Assembly: GCA_019739215.1 (NCBI GenBank)
Contig: JAHHDR010000041.1
Coordinates: forward strand, 1-64,000
Direction of reading: 5' to 3'
DNA length: 64,000 nucleotides
Source: Rhizobium sp.
Lineage (GTDB): Bacteria > Pseudomonadota > Alphaproteobacteria > Rhizobiales > Rhizobiaceae
The notes under the pieces were generated by a model that searched no databases, was not told the DNA's origin, and saw only the letters and a list, made by a program, of their open reading frames with translations. Positions 19,909 to 27,510 of this stretch are shown here, one piece after another. Position 1 is the first letter of the stretch. Every line of letters starts with the position of its first letter. A program made the translations under genes and the position numbers.

Positions 19909-20289
19909 ATGTATTTTGCAATCCTCGCCTATCATGCAGAAGGCGTCGTAGAATCCTGGACGCCGGATGAAGATGCGGCGCTGATGACGGATCTGCTCGC
20001 GGTCAATGACCGGCTTGTCCGGAACAAGCATCTCGGACCGGCGGCCCGCCTCGGTCCAACCGCCGGCGCGAAGACGCTGCGCGGTGCCGGGGTTGGCGTG
20101 GTCACCGACGGTCCCTTTGCCGAGACCCGGGAGCACCTGCTCGGCTTCTATGTGGTGGACTTCCCCGACATCGACGGGGCCGTGGCCGCAGCGCGCGACC
20201 TGCGCGGCGCCAACCCGACAGCGGTCTACGAGATCAGGCCGATCCCGCTCTACATACCCGGCGCGCCGCTCGCACGAAGCGAGGAATAA
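19909..20289 (+). CDS. YCII/DGPF-domain protein
   Basis: The 126-aa protein has the YCII fold. The signature TDGPFAETREHLLGFYVVD is the DGPF motif, and YEIRPI closes the domain. The start MYFAIL was chosen over the upstream ATG at 19861. Such proteins often pair with ECF42 sigma factors; here no sigma gene is adjacent, unlike the pair at 38453-40050. The next gene, ubiG, is convergent seven bases away. The catalytic role is not established. Confidence 0.85.
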   Translation: MYFAILAYHAEGVVESWTPDEDAALMTDLLAVNDRLVRNKHLGPAARLGPTAGAKTLRGAGVGVVTDGPFAETREHLLGFYVVDFPDIDGAVAAARDLRGANPTAVYEIRPIPLYIPGAPLARSEE

Positions 20290-20290
20290 A

Positions 20291-20304
20291 CGGCGCTAGC
20301 GCCG
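20291..20304. other. 14-base perfect palindrome between convergent genes
   Basis: CGGCGCTAGCGCCG begins two bases after the DGPF gene stop and contains the ubiG stop codon. It could act as a minimal bidirectional terminator stem, but no T-run follows. Confidence 0.4.
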
Positions 20305-21039
20305 CTCCGCCACGAGCATGTAGTTGACGTCCATGTCCCGCGACAGGTTCCAGCGGTTGGCCAGCGGATTGAAGAACACGCCGGTGCGGTCCGTCACCAC
20401 CATGCCCGATGCGGTCAGCGGTGCCTCGATCTCCTCCGGCCGGACGAGCTTTTCATACTGATGGGTGCCGCGCGGCAGCCAGCGCAGGATGTTTTCCGCG
20501 GCGACGATGGCGAGCGCCGCGGCCTTGAAGGTGCGGTTGATCGTGGCGACGAACATCAGCCCGCCTGGCTTGACCATCGACGCACAGGTCTCGATGAAGA
20601 AGGGCACATCGGAGACGTGCTCGACCACTTCCATGTTGAGCACGATATCGAATTTCTCGCCATCGGCAGCGAGCGCCTCGGCCGTCACCGCGCGGTAATC
20701 GACGATCGCACCGGACTGCTCGGCGTGGGTCTGGGCGATGCGGATATTCTTCTCGGACGCATCGGCGCCGAGCACCTGGGCACCCATCCGCGACATCGGC
20801 TCGGACAGCAACCCGCCGCCGCAGCCGATATCGAGTACGCGCAGACCTTCGAGCGGCCGGTGTGCCTTGGGGTCGCGATCGAACTGGCGGCAGGCCCGGT
20901 CGCGGACATATTCGAGCCGGACGGGATTGAACTTGTGCAGCGGCTTGAACTTGCCCGTCGGGTCCCACCACTCCGCCGCCATCGCGGAGAAACGGTTCAC
21001 TTCCGCCTGGTCAATCGTCGTCTTTGCCGCCTCGGTCAT
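20296..21039 (-). CDS. ubiG: ubiquinone biosynthesis O-methyltransferase UbiG
   Basis: The 247-aa protein performs both O-methylation steps of ubiquinone synthesis. Motif I is VLDIGCGGGLLSEPM (~68-82). The N-terminus carries the UbiG mark FSAMAAEWWDPTGKFKPLHKFNPVRLEY, followed by VLNMEVVEHV and the membrane-binding segment with TINRTFKAAAL. The start MTEAAKTT was selected; a longer frame to 21201 lacks family similarity. It is a single gene, convergent with the DGPF gene and 53 bases from the vWA gene end. Confidence 0.95.
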   Translation of the reverse strand: MTEAAKTTIDQAEVNRFSAMAAEWWDPTGKFKPLHKFNPVRLEYVRDRACRQFDRDPKAHRPLEGLRVLDIGCGGGLLSEPMSRMGAQVLGADASEKNIRIAQTHAEQSGAIVDYRAVTAEALAADGEKFDIVLNMEVVEHVSDVPFFIETCASMVKPGGLMFVATINRTFKAAALAIVAAENILRWLPRGTHQYEKLVRPEEIEAPLTASGMVVTDRTGVFFNPLANRWNLSRDMDVNYMLVAERR

Positions 21040-21092
21040 CATCCACGCTCCGAATTTCGCATGCTCATCCGCGATATATAGGTCCTGTCGGC

Positions 21093-22277
21093 CTATCGCG
21101 ACAGTTCTTTTGCCGCAGCCTCGAGACCGCCCAGCGTCAGCGGATACATCCGCCCGCCGAGAAGCTGGCGGATCAGGCCGATCGATTGCGTGTAGTTCCA
21201 ATGGCCCTCGGGAACCGGATTGAGCCAGACCGACTTGCGGAAATGGCTGGTCATCCGCTCAAGCCAGACCATGCCCGGCTCCTTGTTCCAGTGTTCGACC
21301 GAGCCGCCGGCCATCGTGATCTCGTAGGGGCTCATCGCCGCGTCGCCGGCAAAGATCACCTTGTAGTCCGGGCCATAGGTGCGGATGACGTCCAGCGTAT
21401 CGACCATCGAAGTCCGGCGGCGATGGTTGTCCTTCCAGACGCCCTCGTAGAGGCAATTGTGGAAGTAGAAATATTCGAGCTGGCGGAATTCCGACTTGGC
21501 CGCAGAGAACAGTTCCTCGGCCACCTTGAGATGGTCGTCCATCGATCCGCCGATGTCGAAGAACATCAACAGCTTGACGCGGTTCTTGCGCTCGGGCCGG
21601 GTCTTGACGTCGAGCCAGCCATGCTCGGCCGTGGAGCGGATCGTGTCGTCGAGATCCAACTCCTCATCGGCCCCGTCCCGCACCCATTTCCGCAGGCGCT
21701 TCAGCGCCACCTTGATGTTGCGGGTGCCGAGTTCGACGGAATCGTCGAGATTCCGGAAGGCGCGCTCGTCCCAGACCTTGACCGCCCGGCGATGGCGCGA
21801 GGCCTCCTGCCCGATGCGCACGCCCTCGGGGTTGTAGCCGCCGGCACCGAAGGGCGAGGTGCCGCCGGTGCCGATCCACTTGTTGCCGCCCTGGTGCCGG
21901 CCCTTCTGCTCGTCAAGCCGCTGCTTCAGTGTCTCCATCAGCTTGTCGAAACCGCCGAGAGACTCGACCAGACGCTTCTCCTCCTCGCTGAGATGCCGGT
22001 CGGCCAGCCGCCGCAGCCATTCCTCGGGAAGGTCGCGGACATCGATCGACGTGGCCCCGGACAAGGCATCCAGACCCTTGAAATAGTGGGCGAATACCTG
22101 GTCGAAGCGATCGATGAAACGCTCGTCCTTGACCAGTGCCGCCCGCGCGAGGAAATAGAAAGCCTCGACATCATAGCTGGCTATGTGCTGGTCCATCCCC
22201 TCCATGAGGGTCAAGAACTCCCGCAATGTCACGGGAACCTTGGCCGCCTTGAGTTCGAGGAAGAAGGGGATGAACAT
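21093..22277 (-). CDS. vWA domain protein, CoxE/YehP-like
   Basis: The 394-aa protein has a helical N-terminal half and a C-terminal von Willebrand A domain. The metal site reads FFDIGGSMDDH, so the usual D-x-S-x-S has Gly in place of the first Ser; this variant is, as I recall, common in this subfamily. KVIFAGDAAMSPYEI holds a later MIDAS residue. Such proteins work with MoxR AAA ATPases as chaperone-like pairs. Its MoxR partner is at 23434, but metA lies between them, six bases upstream of this gene. It may therefore share the metA transcript and SAM-II control. Confidence 0.85.
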   Translation of the reverse strand: MFIPFFLELKAAKVPVTLREFLTLMEGMDQHIASYDVEAFYFLARAALVKDERFIDRFDQVFAHYFKGLDALSGATSIDVRDLPEEWLRRLADRHLSEEEKRLVESLGGFDKLMETLKQRLDEQKGRHQGGNKWIGTGGTSPFGAGGYNPEGVRIGQEASRHRRAVKVWDERAFRNLDDSVELGTRNIKVALKRLRKWVRDGADEELDLDDTIRSTAEHGWLDVKTRPERKNRVKLLMFFDIGGSMDDHLKVAEELFSAAKSEFRQLEYFYFHNCLYEGVWKDNHRRRTSMVDTLDVIRTYGPDYKVIFAGDAAMSPYEITMAGGSVEHWNKEPGMVWLERMTSHFRKSVWLNPVPEGHWNYTQSIGLIRQLLGGRMYPLTLGGLEAAAKELSR

Positions 22278-22283
22278 GGCGCG

Positions 22284-23225
22284 CTACGCCTCCTCCAGCA
22301 CCTCGGCCGGAATGCCGACCTTCGACAGGTCATAGTCCGTGGTCTGGTAGACCTGGTTGATCCAGTTGCCGAAGAGCAGGTGCGCGTGGCTGCGCCAGCG
22401 GTTGAGCGGCAGCTTCGTCGCATCGTCCTCGGGGAAGTAGTTCTCCGGCAAGCCGATCTCGATGCCGGTGGAGCGATCGCGGAAATATTCGTCGGCCAAC
22501 GAGGTCGAGTCATATTCGACATGGTTGAACATGTAGAGCCGGTTGCCGCGCTTCTCCGCCACCAGGCAAAGGCCGGTCTTGTCCGAGGTCATCAGCACCT
22601 CGAGGCCGGAAGCCGGGTCTATGTCCTTGCGCAGCACTTCCGTCCAGCGCGAGACCGGCACGGCGAAATCGTCCGAGAACCCGAGCAGATAGGGCGATGC
22701 CGGATTGAGGATGCGGTGGCGGTAGACACCGAAGGCCTTTTCCGAAAGCGTGTATTTGGGCACCTTGTGGAAGTGATAGACCGCGGCCATCGCGCCCCAG
22801 CAGATGTTGAGCGTCGAATGGACGTTGGTCTCGGTCCAGTCGAGGATCGCCTTCATCTCGTCCCAGTAGGTCACGTCCTCGTAGTCGAGCATCTCGACCG
22901 GCGCGCCGGTGATGATGAAGCCGTCGAACTTGCGATGCCGCACCTCGTCCCAGGTCTTGTAGAACGAGAGAAGGTGGTCCTCCGCCGTGTTCTTCGACTT
23001 GTGCCCGCCGACGCGGACCAGCGACAGTTCGACCTGCAGCGGCGAGGCGCCGACGAGACGGGCGATCTGGATCTCGGTCTTGATCTTGTTCGGCATCAGG
23101 TTGAGCAGGCCGATCTGCAAGGGTCGGATATCCTGCCGGATGGCAGCGGAATCGGTCAGGACCGGGACGCCCTCGGCAATCAGGGTCTGGAAAGCAGGCA
23201 GTTGATCGGGAATCTTGATCGGCAT
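22284..23225 (-). CDS. metA: homoserine O-acyltransferase MetA
   Basis: The 313-aa enzyme is the first committed step of methionine synthesis, acylating homoserine. It belongs to the MetA class I amidotransferase-like fold: catalytic Cys in NICWGAMAAVYHF (~142), His in MFNHVEYDS, and Glu in FRDRSTGIEIGLPENYFP. Opening PIKIPDQLPA and LNLMPNKIKTEIQ are family marks. Many alphaproteobacterial MetA proteins use acetyl-CoA rather than succinyl-CoA; the sequence alone does not let me decide. A SAM-II riboswitch lies about 57 bases upstream. Confidence 0.95.
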   Translation of the reverse strand: MPIKIPDQLPAFQTLIAEGVPVLTDSAAIRQDIRPLQIGLLNLMPNKIKTEIQIARLVGASPLQVELSLVRVGGHKSKNTAEDHLLSFYKTWDEVRHRKFDGFIITGAPVEMLDYEDVTYWDEMKAILDWTETNVHSTLNICWGAMAAVYHFHKVPKYTLSEKAFGVYRHRILNPASPYLLGFSDDFAVPVSRWTEVLRKDIDPASGLEVLMTSDKTGLCLVAEKRGNRLYMFNHVEYDSTSLADEYFRDRSTGIEIGLPENYFPEDDATKLPLNRWRSHAHLLFGNWINQVYQTTDYDLSKVGIPAEVLEEA

Positions 23226-23282
23226 TTTCGGGCACTCCTAACGCCGGCGCTTAAACGATCGCTGACGGTCCCCGAGTGCGGT

Positions 23283-23341
23283 GGCCCTATTTAGCGATTT
23301 GTTTAACGTGGCTGCAAGCCGGCCGGCAAATCACCACGGAT
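23283..23341 (-). promoter_or_regulatory. SAM-II riboswitch (metA leader)
   Basis: Read on the minus strand, the leader holds CGTGGTGATTTG, then GGCTTGCAGCCACG, TTAAACAA and GCTAAATAGGG. CGTGG pairs with CCACG to form P1, and the conserved GATTT, TTGCA and GCTAAA blocks match the SAM-II pseudoknot. The final GCTAAA-AGGG block includes the sequence expected to overlap translation control. SAM-II elements lie ahead of metA/metX genes in Rhizobiales, as here. Binding of S-adenosylmethionine should reduce metA expression. Confidence 0.92.
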
Positions 23342-23433
23342 TTGTCATATACCGGGTGACGCTGATTTTCAATCGGGTGGAAATACGCGGATTTTTGACG
23401 GGCGCAGGGCAGCCGGCGGGCGGGCCTTGCGCC

Positions 23434-24276
23434 CTATCGCATCTCGCGCCGGGCCATGAAGGCCAGCCGTTCGAAGAGGTGCACGTCCTGCTCGTTCTTG
23501 AGCAGCGCGCCGTGGAGCTTCGGAAGGGCGTTCTTGTCGCTGGCGGCCAGCGTCTCGGGCTCGACATCGTCGGTCACGAGCAGGCGGATCCAATCGAGCG
23601 CTTCGGATGTCGACGGCTTCTTCTTCAGCCCCGGCGTCTCGCGGATCTCGAAGAAGCGCGTCAGCGCCTCGGACAACAGCCGCTTCTTGATGCCGGGATA
23701 ATGGACCTCGATGATATCAGACAGCGTGTCGGCATCGGGAAAGCGGATGTAATGGAAGAAGCAGCGGCGCAGGAAGGCGTCCGGCAGTTCCTTCTCGTTG
23801 TTGGAAGTGATGATCACGATCGGCCGGATCGCGGCGCGGACCGTCTCGTCGGTCTCGTAGACATGGAACTCCATGCGGTCGAGTTCCTGCAGCAGGTCGT
23901 TGGGGAACTCGATGTCGGCCTTGTCGATCTCATCGATCAACAGCACGACTTTCCGGTCGGCCTCGAACGCATTCCAAAGCTTGCCCTTGCGGATGTAGTT
24001 CTTGATGTCATGGACCCGCGCGTCGCCCAACTGGCTGTCGCGGAGGCGCGATACGGCGTCATATTCGTAGAGCCCTTGCTGGGCCCTGGTCGTGGACTTC
24101 ACGTTCCACTCGATCAGGTCGAGGCCGAGGCTGCGGGCCACCTGCCGGGCAAGCTCGGTCTTGCCGGTGCCCGGCTCGCCCTTGACCAGGAGTGGGCGCT
24201 CCAGGCGGATGGCGGCGTTGACCGCCACGATCAGGTCCTTGTCGGCGATATAGTGATCCGTTCCGGTGAACTGCAT
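23434..24276 (-). CDS. MoxR-type AAA ATPase
   Basis: The 280-aa protein carries Walker A GEPGTGKTELA (~33-43), the MoxR segment STTRAQQGLYEYDAVSRL, Walker B VVLLIDEIDKAD, sensor 1 IITSNNEKELPDAFLRRC (with Arg finger) and a C-terminal helical lid. MoxR ATPases act with vWA partners to mature or insert cofactors into target complexes; the target here is unknown. The cognate vWA gene lies downstream beyond metA on the same strand. The gap to metA (208 bases) contains the SAM-II element. Confidence 0.9.
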   Translation of the reverse strand: MQFTGTDHYIADKDLIVAVNAAIRLERPLLVKGEPGTGKTELARQVARSLGLDLIEWNVKSTTRAQQGLYEYDAVSRLRDSQLGDARVHDIKNYIRKGKLWNAFEADRKVVLLIDEIDKADIEFPNDLLQELDRMEFHVYETDETVRAAIRPIVIITSNNEKELPDAFLRRCFFHYIRFPDADTLSDIIEVHYPGIKKRLLSEALTRFFEIRETPGLKKKPSTSEALDWIRLLVTDDVEPETLAASDKNALPKLHGALLKNEQDVHLFERLAFMARREMR

Positions 24277-24638
24277 GCCCGTCTATCTCTGTCCAATTCC
24301 AGACAACAAAAAAGGCGGAACGAAACCGTCCGCCTTCCATCGGCCGTGGCGCAACCGCCCGGCCGTGCCGTCCACATGTCGATGATGGTGCCCTTGCCGT
24401 CGTTCCAGACCCGGATCTGCCGCGGGTCGTCCTGTTCAGGGCGACGTGTGCGGGCATAGGCCCGTGCAGGCTGCGGCTGGCGGCTTTGGCCCGACAGGAA
24501 GGACGACAGCCACTGGCCAAAAAGCAACACCGAGGCGACGCCGGCGAGCGCGATGCCGATGGACGCGGTAAACACCGTCACCACCGCCACGAATGTGAGC
24601 CCAGCCAATGTAAACAGGAATGCTCGGATGCTTCGCAT
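24231..24638 (-). CDS. small membrane protein, reading frame probably overlong
   Basis: From MRSIRAFLFTL the protein has two hydrophobic segments (about residues 1-36), then a basic stretch with QPARAYAR and a terminal motif RVWNDGKGTIIDM at about residue 88. The open frame continues through a strong terminator (24306-24336) and 46 bases into moxR, which is implausible. If one G of ATGTGGACGG (24372-24377 region) were absent, a TGA would follow IIDM directly. I infer the real protein is about 88 aa and that the extension is an artefact or a lost stop. Function unknown. Confidence 0.6.
   Translation of the reverse strand: MRSIRAFLFTLAGLTFVAVVTVFTASIGIALAGVASVLLFGQWLSSFLSGQSRQPQPARAYARTRRPEQDDPRQIRVWNDGKGTIIDMWTARPGGCATADGRRTVSFRLFCCLELDRDRRACSSPERITISPTRT
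24306..24336 (-). terminator. rho-independent terminator
   Basis: The perfect eight-pair stem AAGGCGGA / TCCGCCTT is followed on the minus strand by a T-run. It lies inside the extended reading frame of the small membrane gene and 30 bases ahead of the moxR start. Confidence 0.87.
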
Positions 24639-24758
24639 GTCTCTCACCAGTCCTTTACAAGCAATGTGGGGCAGGAACCCGAGAATTGCAAGAGCCGCAC
24701 ATTCCCTCAAGACTCACATATTCTTGAATCCAGGCTGAATTCGGGCCATAGAGACGCC

Positions 24759-25664
24759 ATGAGCGTCATCTTCGATCATCATCCGTCCCGGCTCCGCCGA
24801 TCCATTCTCTGCCTGCCGGCATCCAACCAGCGCGCGATCGACAAGCTCGCCAGCCTTGACGCCGATGCCGTCATCCTGGACCTGGAAGATGCCGTGGCCG
24901 AAGAGATGAAGGCGGAGGCGCGCGACAACATCCGCAGGTTCATGACCAACCGGCGCCCGCAGGACCGGGAGGTGATCGTGCGTGTCAACGCTGCAGGTTC
25001 GGCGCATTTCGCCGATGACATGGCGCTGGTGCTGGATTGTGAACCGGACGCGGTCCTTCTGCCGAAGGTGCAAGCACAGGACGACATCCTCGAGTTCGCC
25101 AGCCATCTGTCGGAAAACGAGGCGCCGGACAGCCTGCGCATCTGGGCGATGATGGAAACACCGCTTGCCATTCTGAATGCCGGCTCGATCGCCGAGGCGG
25201 GCCGCACCCACGGGGGCAGGCTTGACTGCCTCGTCGTGGGCCTGAACGACCTGCGCAAGGACACCGGCGTCCCGTTCGATGCCTCGCGCACCTATCTTGT
25301 CCCCTGGCTGATGCAAGTCGTGCTCGCCGCCCGCGCCTTTGGCCTTTCTCCGATCGATTCGGTCTCGAACGACTTCCGCGACCTTGCAGGTTTCTCGACC
25401 GAGTGCCAGCAGGGCCGGGCCATGGGATTTGACGGCAAGATGCTGATCCATCCGGCGCAGATCGATGGCGCCAATCGCGCCTTCTCGCCTTCCGAGGAGG
25501 AAATCGCCGAAGCGCGGGAGATCATCGCCGCCTTTGCTGCGCCCGAGGCCGCAAATCGAAACGCGATCAGCATCGGTGGCCGCATGGTCGAGCGGCTGCA
25601 TTACGAACAGGCCGCTCGCCTCGCCGAGCGCGTCCGCATGATCACCGAAAGAAGAGCCCCATGA
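24759..25664 (+). CDS. HpcH/HpaI aldolase/citrate-lyase family CoA ester lyase
   Basis: The 301-aa protein belongs to the CitE/malyl-CoA lyase-like TIM-barrel family. Visible marks are RSILCLPASNQRAIDKL, the metal site LDLEDAV (~45-51), the CoA-binding Arg in VIVRVNAAGS, MMETPLAILN and the closing GFDGKMLIHPAQI. Likely reactions are cleavage or condensation of malyl-CoA-type thioesters. No citrate lyase subunits are nearby, so classical CitE is unlikely. It overlaps the DUF1737 gene by four bases (ATGA). Confidence 0.87.
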   Translation: MSVIFDHHPSRLRRSILCLPASNQRAIDKLASLDADAVILDLEDAVAEEMKAEARDNIRRFMTNRRPQDREVIVRVNAAGSAHFADDMALVLDCEPDAVLLPKVQAQDDILEFASHLSENEAPDSLRIWAMMETPLAILNAGSIAEAGRTHGGRLDCLVVGLNDLRKDTGVPFDASRTYLVPWLMQVVLAARAFGLSPIDSVSNDFRDLAGFSTECQQGRAMGFDGKMLIHPAQIDGANRAFSPSEEEIAEAREIIAAFAAPEAANRNAISIGGRMVERLHYEQAARLAERVRMITERRAP

Positions 25665-25867
25665 AAGTCTACCGATTCATCACCGGTCCCGACGATGCGT
25701 CGTTCTGCCATCGCATCACCGCGGCGCTCAACAACGGCTGGGAGCTTTCCGGCTCGCCGTCGCTGACCTTCAACACCGAGACACGGCAGGTCGTCGCCGG
25801 CCAGGCCGTTGTGAAGGACGTTCCCGGCAAGGACTATGATCCCGGGATGAAGCTCAGCGAGCAGTAG
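25661..25867 (+). CDS. DUF1737 small protein
   Basis: The 68-aa protein begins MKVYRFITGPDDASFCHRITAALNNGW, matching the DUF1737 family of unknown function. The ATGA overlap with the CoA ester lyase implies coupled translation and a shared function or at least expression. Confidence 0.85.
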   Translation: MKVYRFITGPDDASFCHRITAALNNGWELSGSPSLTFNTETRQVVAGQAVVKDVPGKDYDPGMKLSEQ

Positions 25868-25901
25868 CCGCTTCTGCCTCCCGGCAAGCCGGGCCAGCCG
25901 C

Positions 25902-26453
25902 CTACGGATATGTCTTCAGGCCCGGCTCCGCGGCGGGGATGGTGTCGGCGCCCTCGCCGAGCTCGATCTGCATGAGCACGGTGTCGAGCCATTTGCCGAA
26001 CTTGAAGCCACTGGCGGGCATGCGCCCGACATGCCTGAAGCCCGCCTTTTCATGCACGGCTATAGAGGCCGGGCTGGCGCCACCGATGACCGCGATCATC
26101 TGGCGGATGCCGAGATCGGCGGTGGCGCTCATCAGCGCGTCAAGCAGGGTGCCGCCGACGCCGATTCCGCGGGTGTCCGGCGCGACATAGACCGAATTCT
26201 CCGCCATGTAGCGATAGGCAGGCCGCGGCCTGAAGGGCGAGGCATAGGCATAGCCCAGCACCTTGCCGGACTCGTCCTCGGCGACAAGATAAGGATAGTT
26301 CTGGCCGGCAATGCCATGGAAACGCGATGTCATGTCGTCGATCGAGGGGGCAACGAGTTCGTAGGTCGACAATCCGTTTTCGACGGAGTCCCTGTAGATG
26401 TCGGTGATGATGGCCATGTCAGCAACGCTGGCGTCGCGAATACGGATCTTCAT
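25902..26453 (-). CDS. GNAT acetyltransferase, phosphinothricin acetyltransferase-like
   Basis: The 183-aa protein starts IRIRDASVADMAIITDIYRDSV and shows AYASPFRPRPAYRYMAENSVYV, which is typical of the Pat/Bar-like subgroup, then RGIGVGGTLLDAL (acetyl-CoA loop) and SIAVHEKAGFRHVG. Family members often acetylate methionine sulfone/sulfoximine-type amino acids. The substrate here is unknown. It ends 31 bases before the stop of the convergent DUF1737 gene. Confidence 0.85.
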   Translation of the reverse strand: MKIRIRDASVADMAIITDIYRDSVENGLSTYELVAPSIDDMTSRFHGIAGQNYPYLVAEDESGKVLGYAYASPFRPRPAYRYMAENSVYVAPDTRGIGVGGTLLDALMSATADLGIRQMIAVIGGASPASIAVHEKAGFRHVGRMPASGFKFGKWLDTVLMQIELGEGADTIPAAEPGLKTYP

Positions 26454-26483
26454 GCTGGCTATCGTTCTCCAGGAATGGACAAA

Positions 26484-26510
26484 GAAAAAGGGCGGTCCGG
26501 AGACCGCCCT
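26484..26510 (-). terminator. rho-independent terminator after BI-1 gene
   Basis: The stem GGGCGGT / ACCGCCC with loop CTCCGG is followed by TTTTC on the minus strand, downstream of the Bax-inhibitor-1 gene. Confidence 0.88.
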
Positions 26511-26541
26511 CGATATCTAGCACAAGCCCCGAGGCTTTGCC

Positions 26542-27288
26542 TTATTCCTTGTTGCCCATGAAGCGCAGCATGAACAGGAACAGGTTGATGAAGTCCATGT
26601 AGAGGTTCAGCGCGCCCATGATCGCCATCTTGTTGATGGCTTCGAAGCCTGCGCTTTCCAGGTACATTTCCTTGATCTTCTGCGTATCCCAGGCGGTCAG
26701 GCCGGCGAAGACCAGAACACCGATCACCGATACGGCGAAGTCGAGCGCCGAGGACTGCAGGAAGATGTTCACAACCATCGCGATGATCAGGCCGAAGAGA
26801 CCCATCATCATGAAGGTGCCCATCGCGGAGAGATCGCGCTTGGTGGTGTAGCCGTAGAGCGACAGCGCACCGAAGGTGGCGGCGGTCACGGCGAAGGTCT
26901 TCACGATCGAAGCGTCGGTATAGACCATGAAGATGCTCGACAGCGACGCGCCCATGAGCGCCGCGAAGATCCAGTAGGTCGCCTGCGCGGCAAAGACGCT
27001 CATCTTCTCGATGCGGAAGCTCAGGAAGAAGACGAGACCGATCGGGGCAAGCATGATCACCCACTTGAGCGGGCTGGCGTAGATGGCCTGGCCGAACGGC
27101 GTCAGCGCAGCGCGGCTGCCGGCCATCTCGGCGAAAGCATAGGCGACGAGACCCGTAAGCGCCACGCCCAATGCCATGAGGTTGTAGACCTTGAGCATGT
27201 AAGCGCGCAGGCCCTGGTCGATATCGGCATCGGTGCGCACACCGCCGACATTGATCGTCCGCGTTTGATAATCTCTGATTTCAGACAT
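26542..27288 (-). CDS. Bax inhibitor-1 (BI-1/YbhL) family membrane protein
   Basis: The 248-aa protein has about seven hydrophobic segments. Family marks include RAYMLKVYNLMALGVALTGLVAY near the start, DTQKIKE near the C-terminal half and LNLYMDFINLFLFMLRFMG at the end. Prokaryotic members behave as pH-sensitive calcium-leak channels. The start MSEIRDY was chosen; an upstream ATG (27327) adds 13 unlikely residues. Monocistronic with its own terminator. Confidence 0.92.
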   Translation of the reverse strand: MSEIRDYQTRTINVGGVRTDADIDQGLRAYMLKVYNLMALGVALTGLVAYAFAEMAGSRAALTPFGQAIYASPLKWVIMLAPIGLVFFLSFRIEKMSVFAAQATYWIFAALMGASLSSIFMVYTDASIVKTFAVTAATFGALSLYGYTTKRDLSAMGTFMMMGLFGLIIAMVVNIFLQSSALDFAVSVIGVLVFAGLTAWDTQKIKEMYLESAGFEAINKMAIMGALNLYMDFINLFLFMLRFMGNKE

Positions 27289-27510
27289 AGTTTCCTCTAT
27301 CAAAGCTCCGTATTTCCTCGAAATCACGGTGTCGGACCATAGGCCGGTTAAGCGGTCATGCCCGTGCGCCGCTGCGGAGCTTCAGCAAGCTACCGCAGAA
27401 TATGGGGAAGCTTTCAATTTCAGGCAAGGGCCAAACGATGACAATTCTGTCATTGCAGCCTCCCAAACAGAACAAAATGCGATTGACTGTCACTTTGCCA
27501 GAAAAATCGC

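Noticed and set aside
21024..23294. A 756-codon plus-strand frame opposite the vWA and metA genes
   Set aside because: Antisense shadow; the minus strand has clear MetA and vWA motifs.
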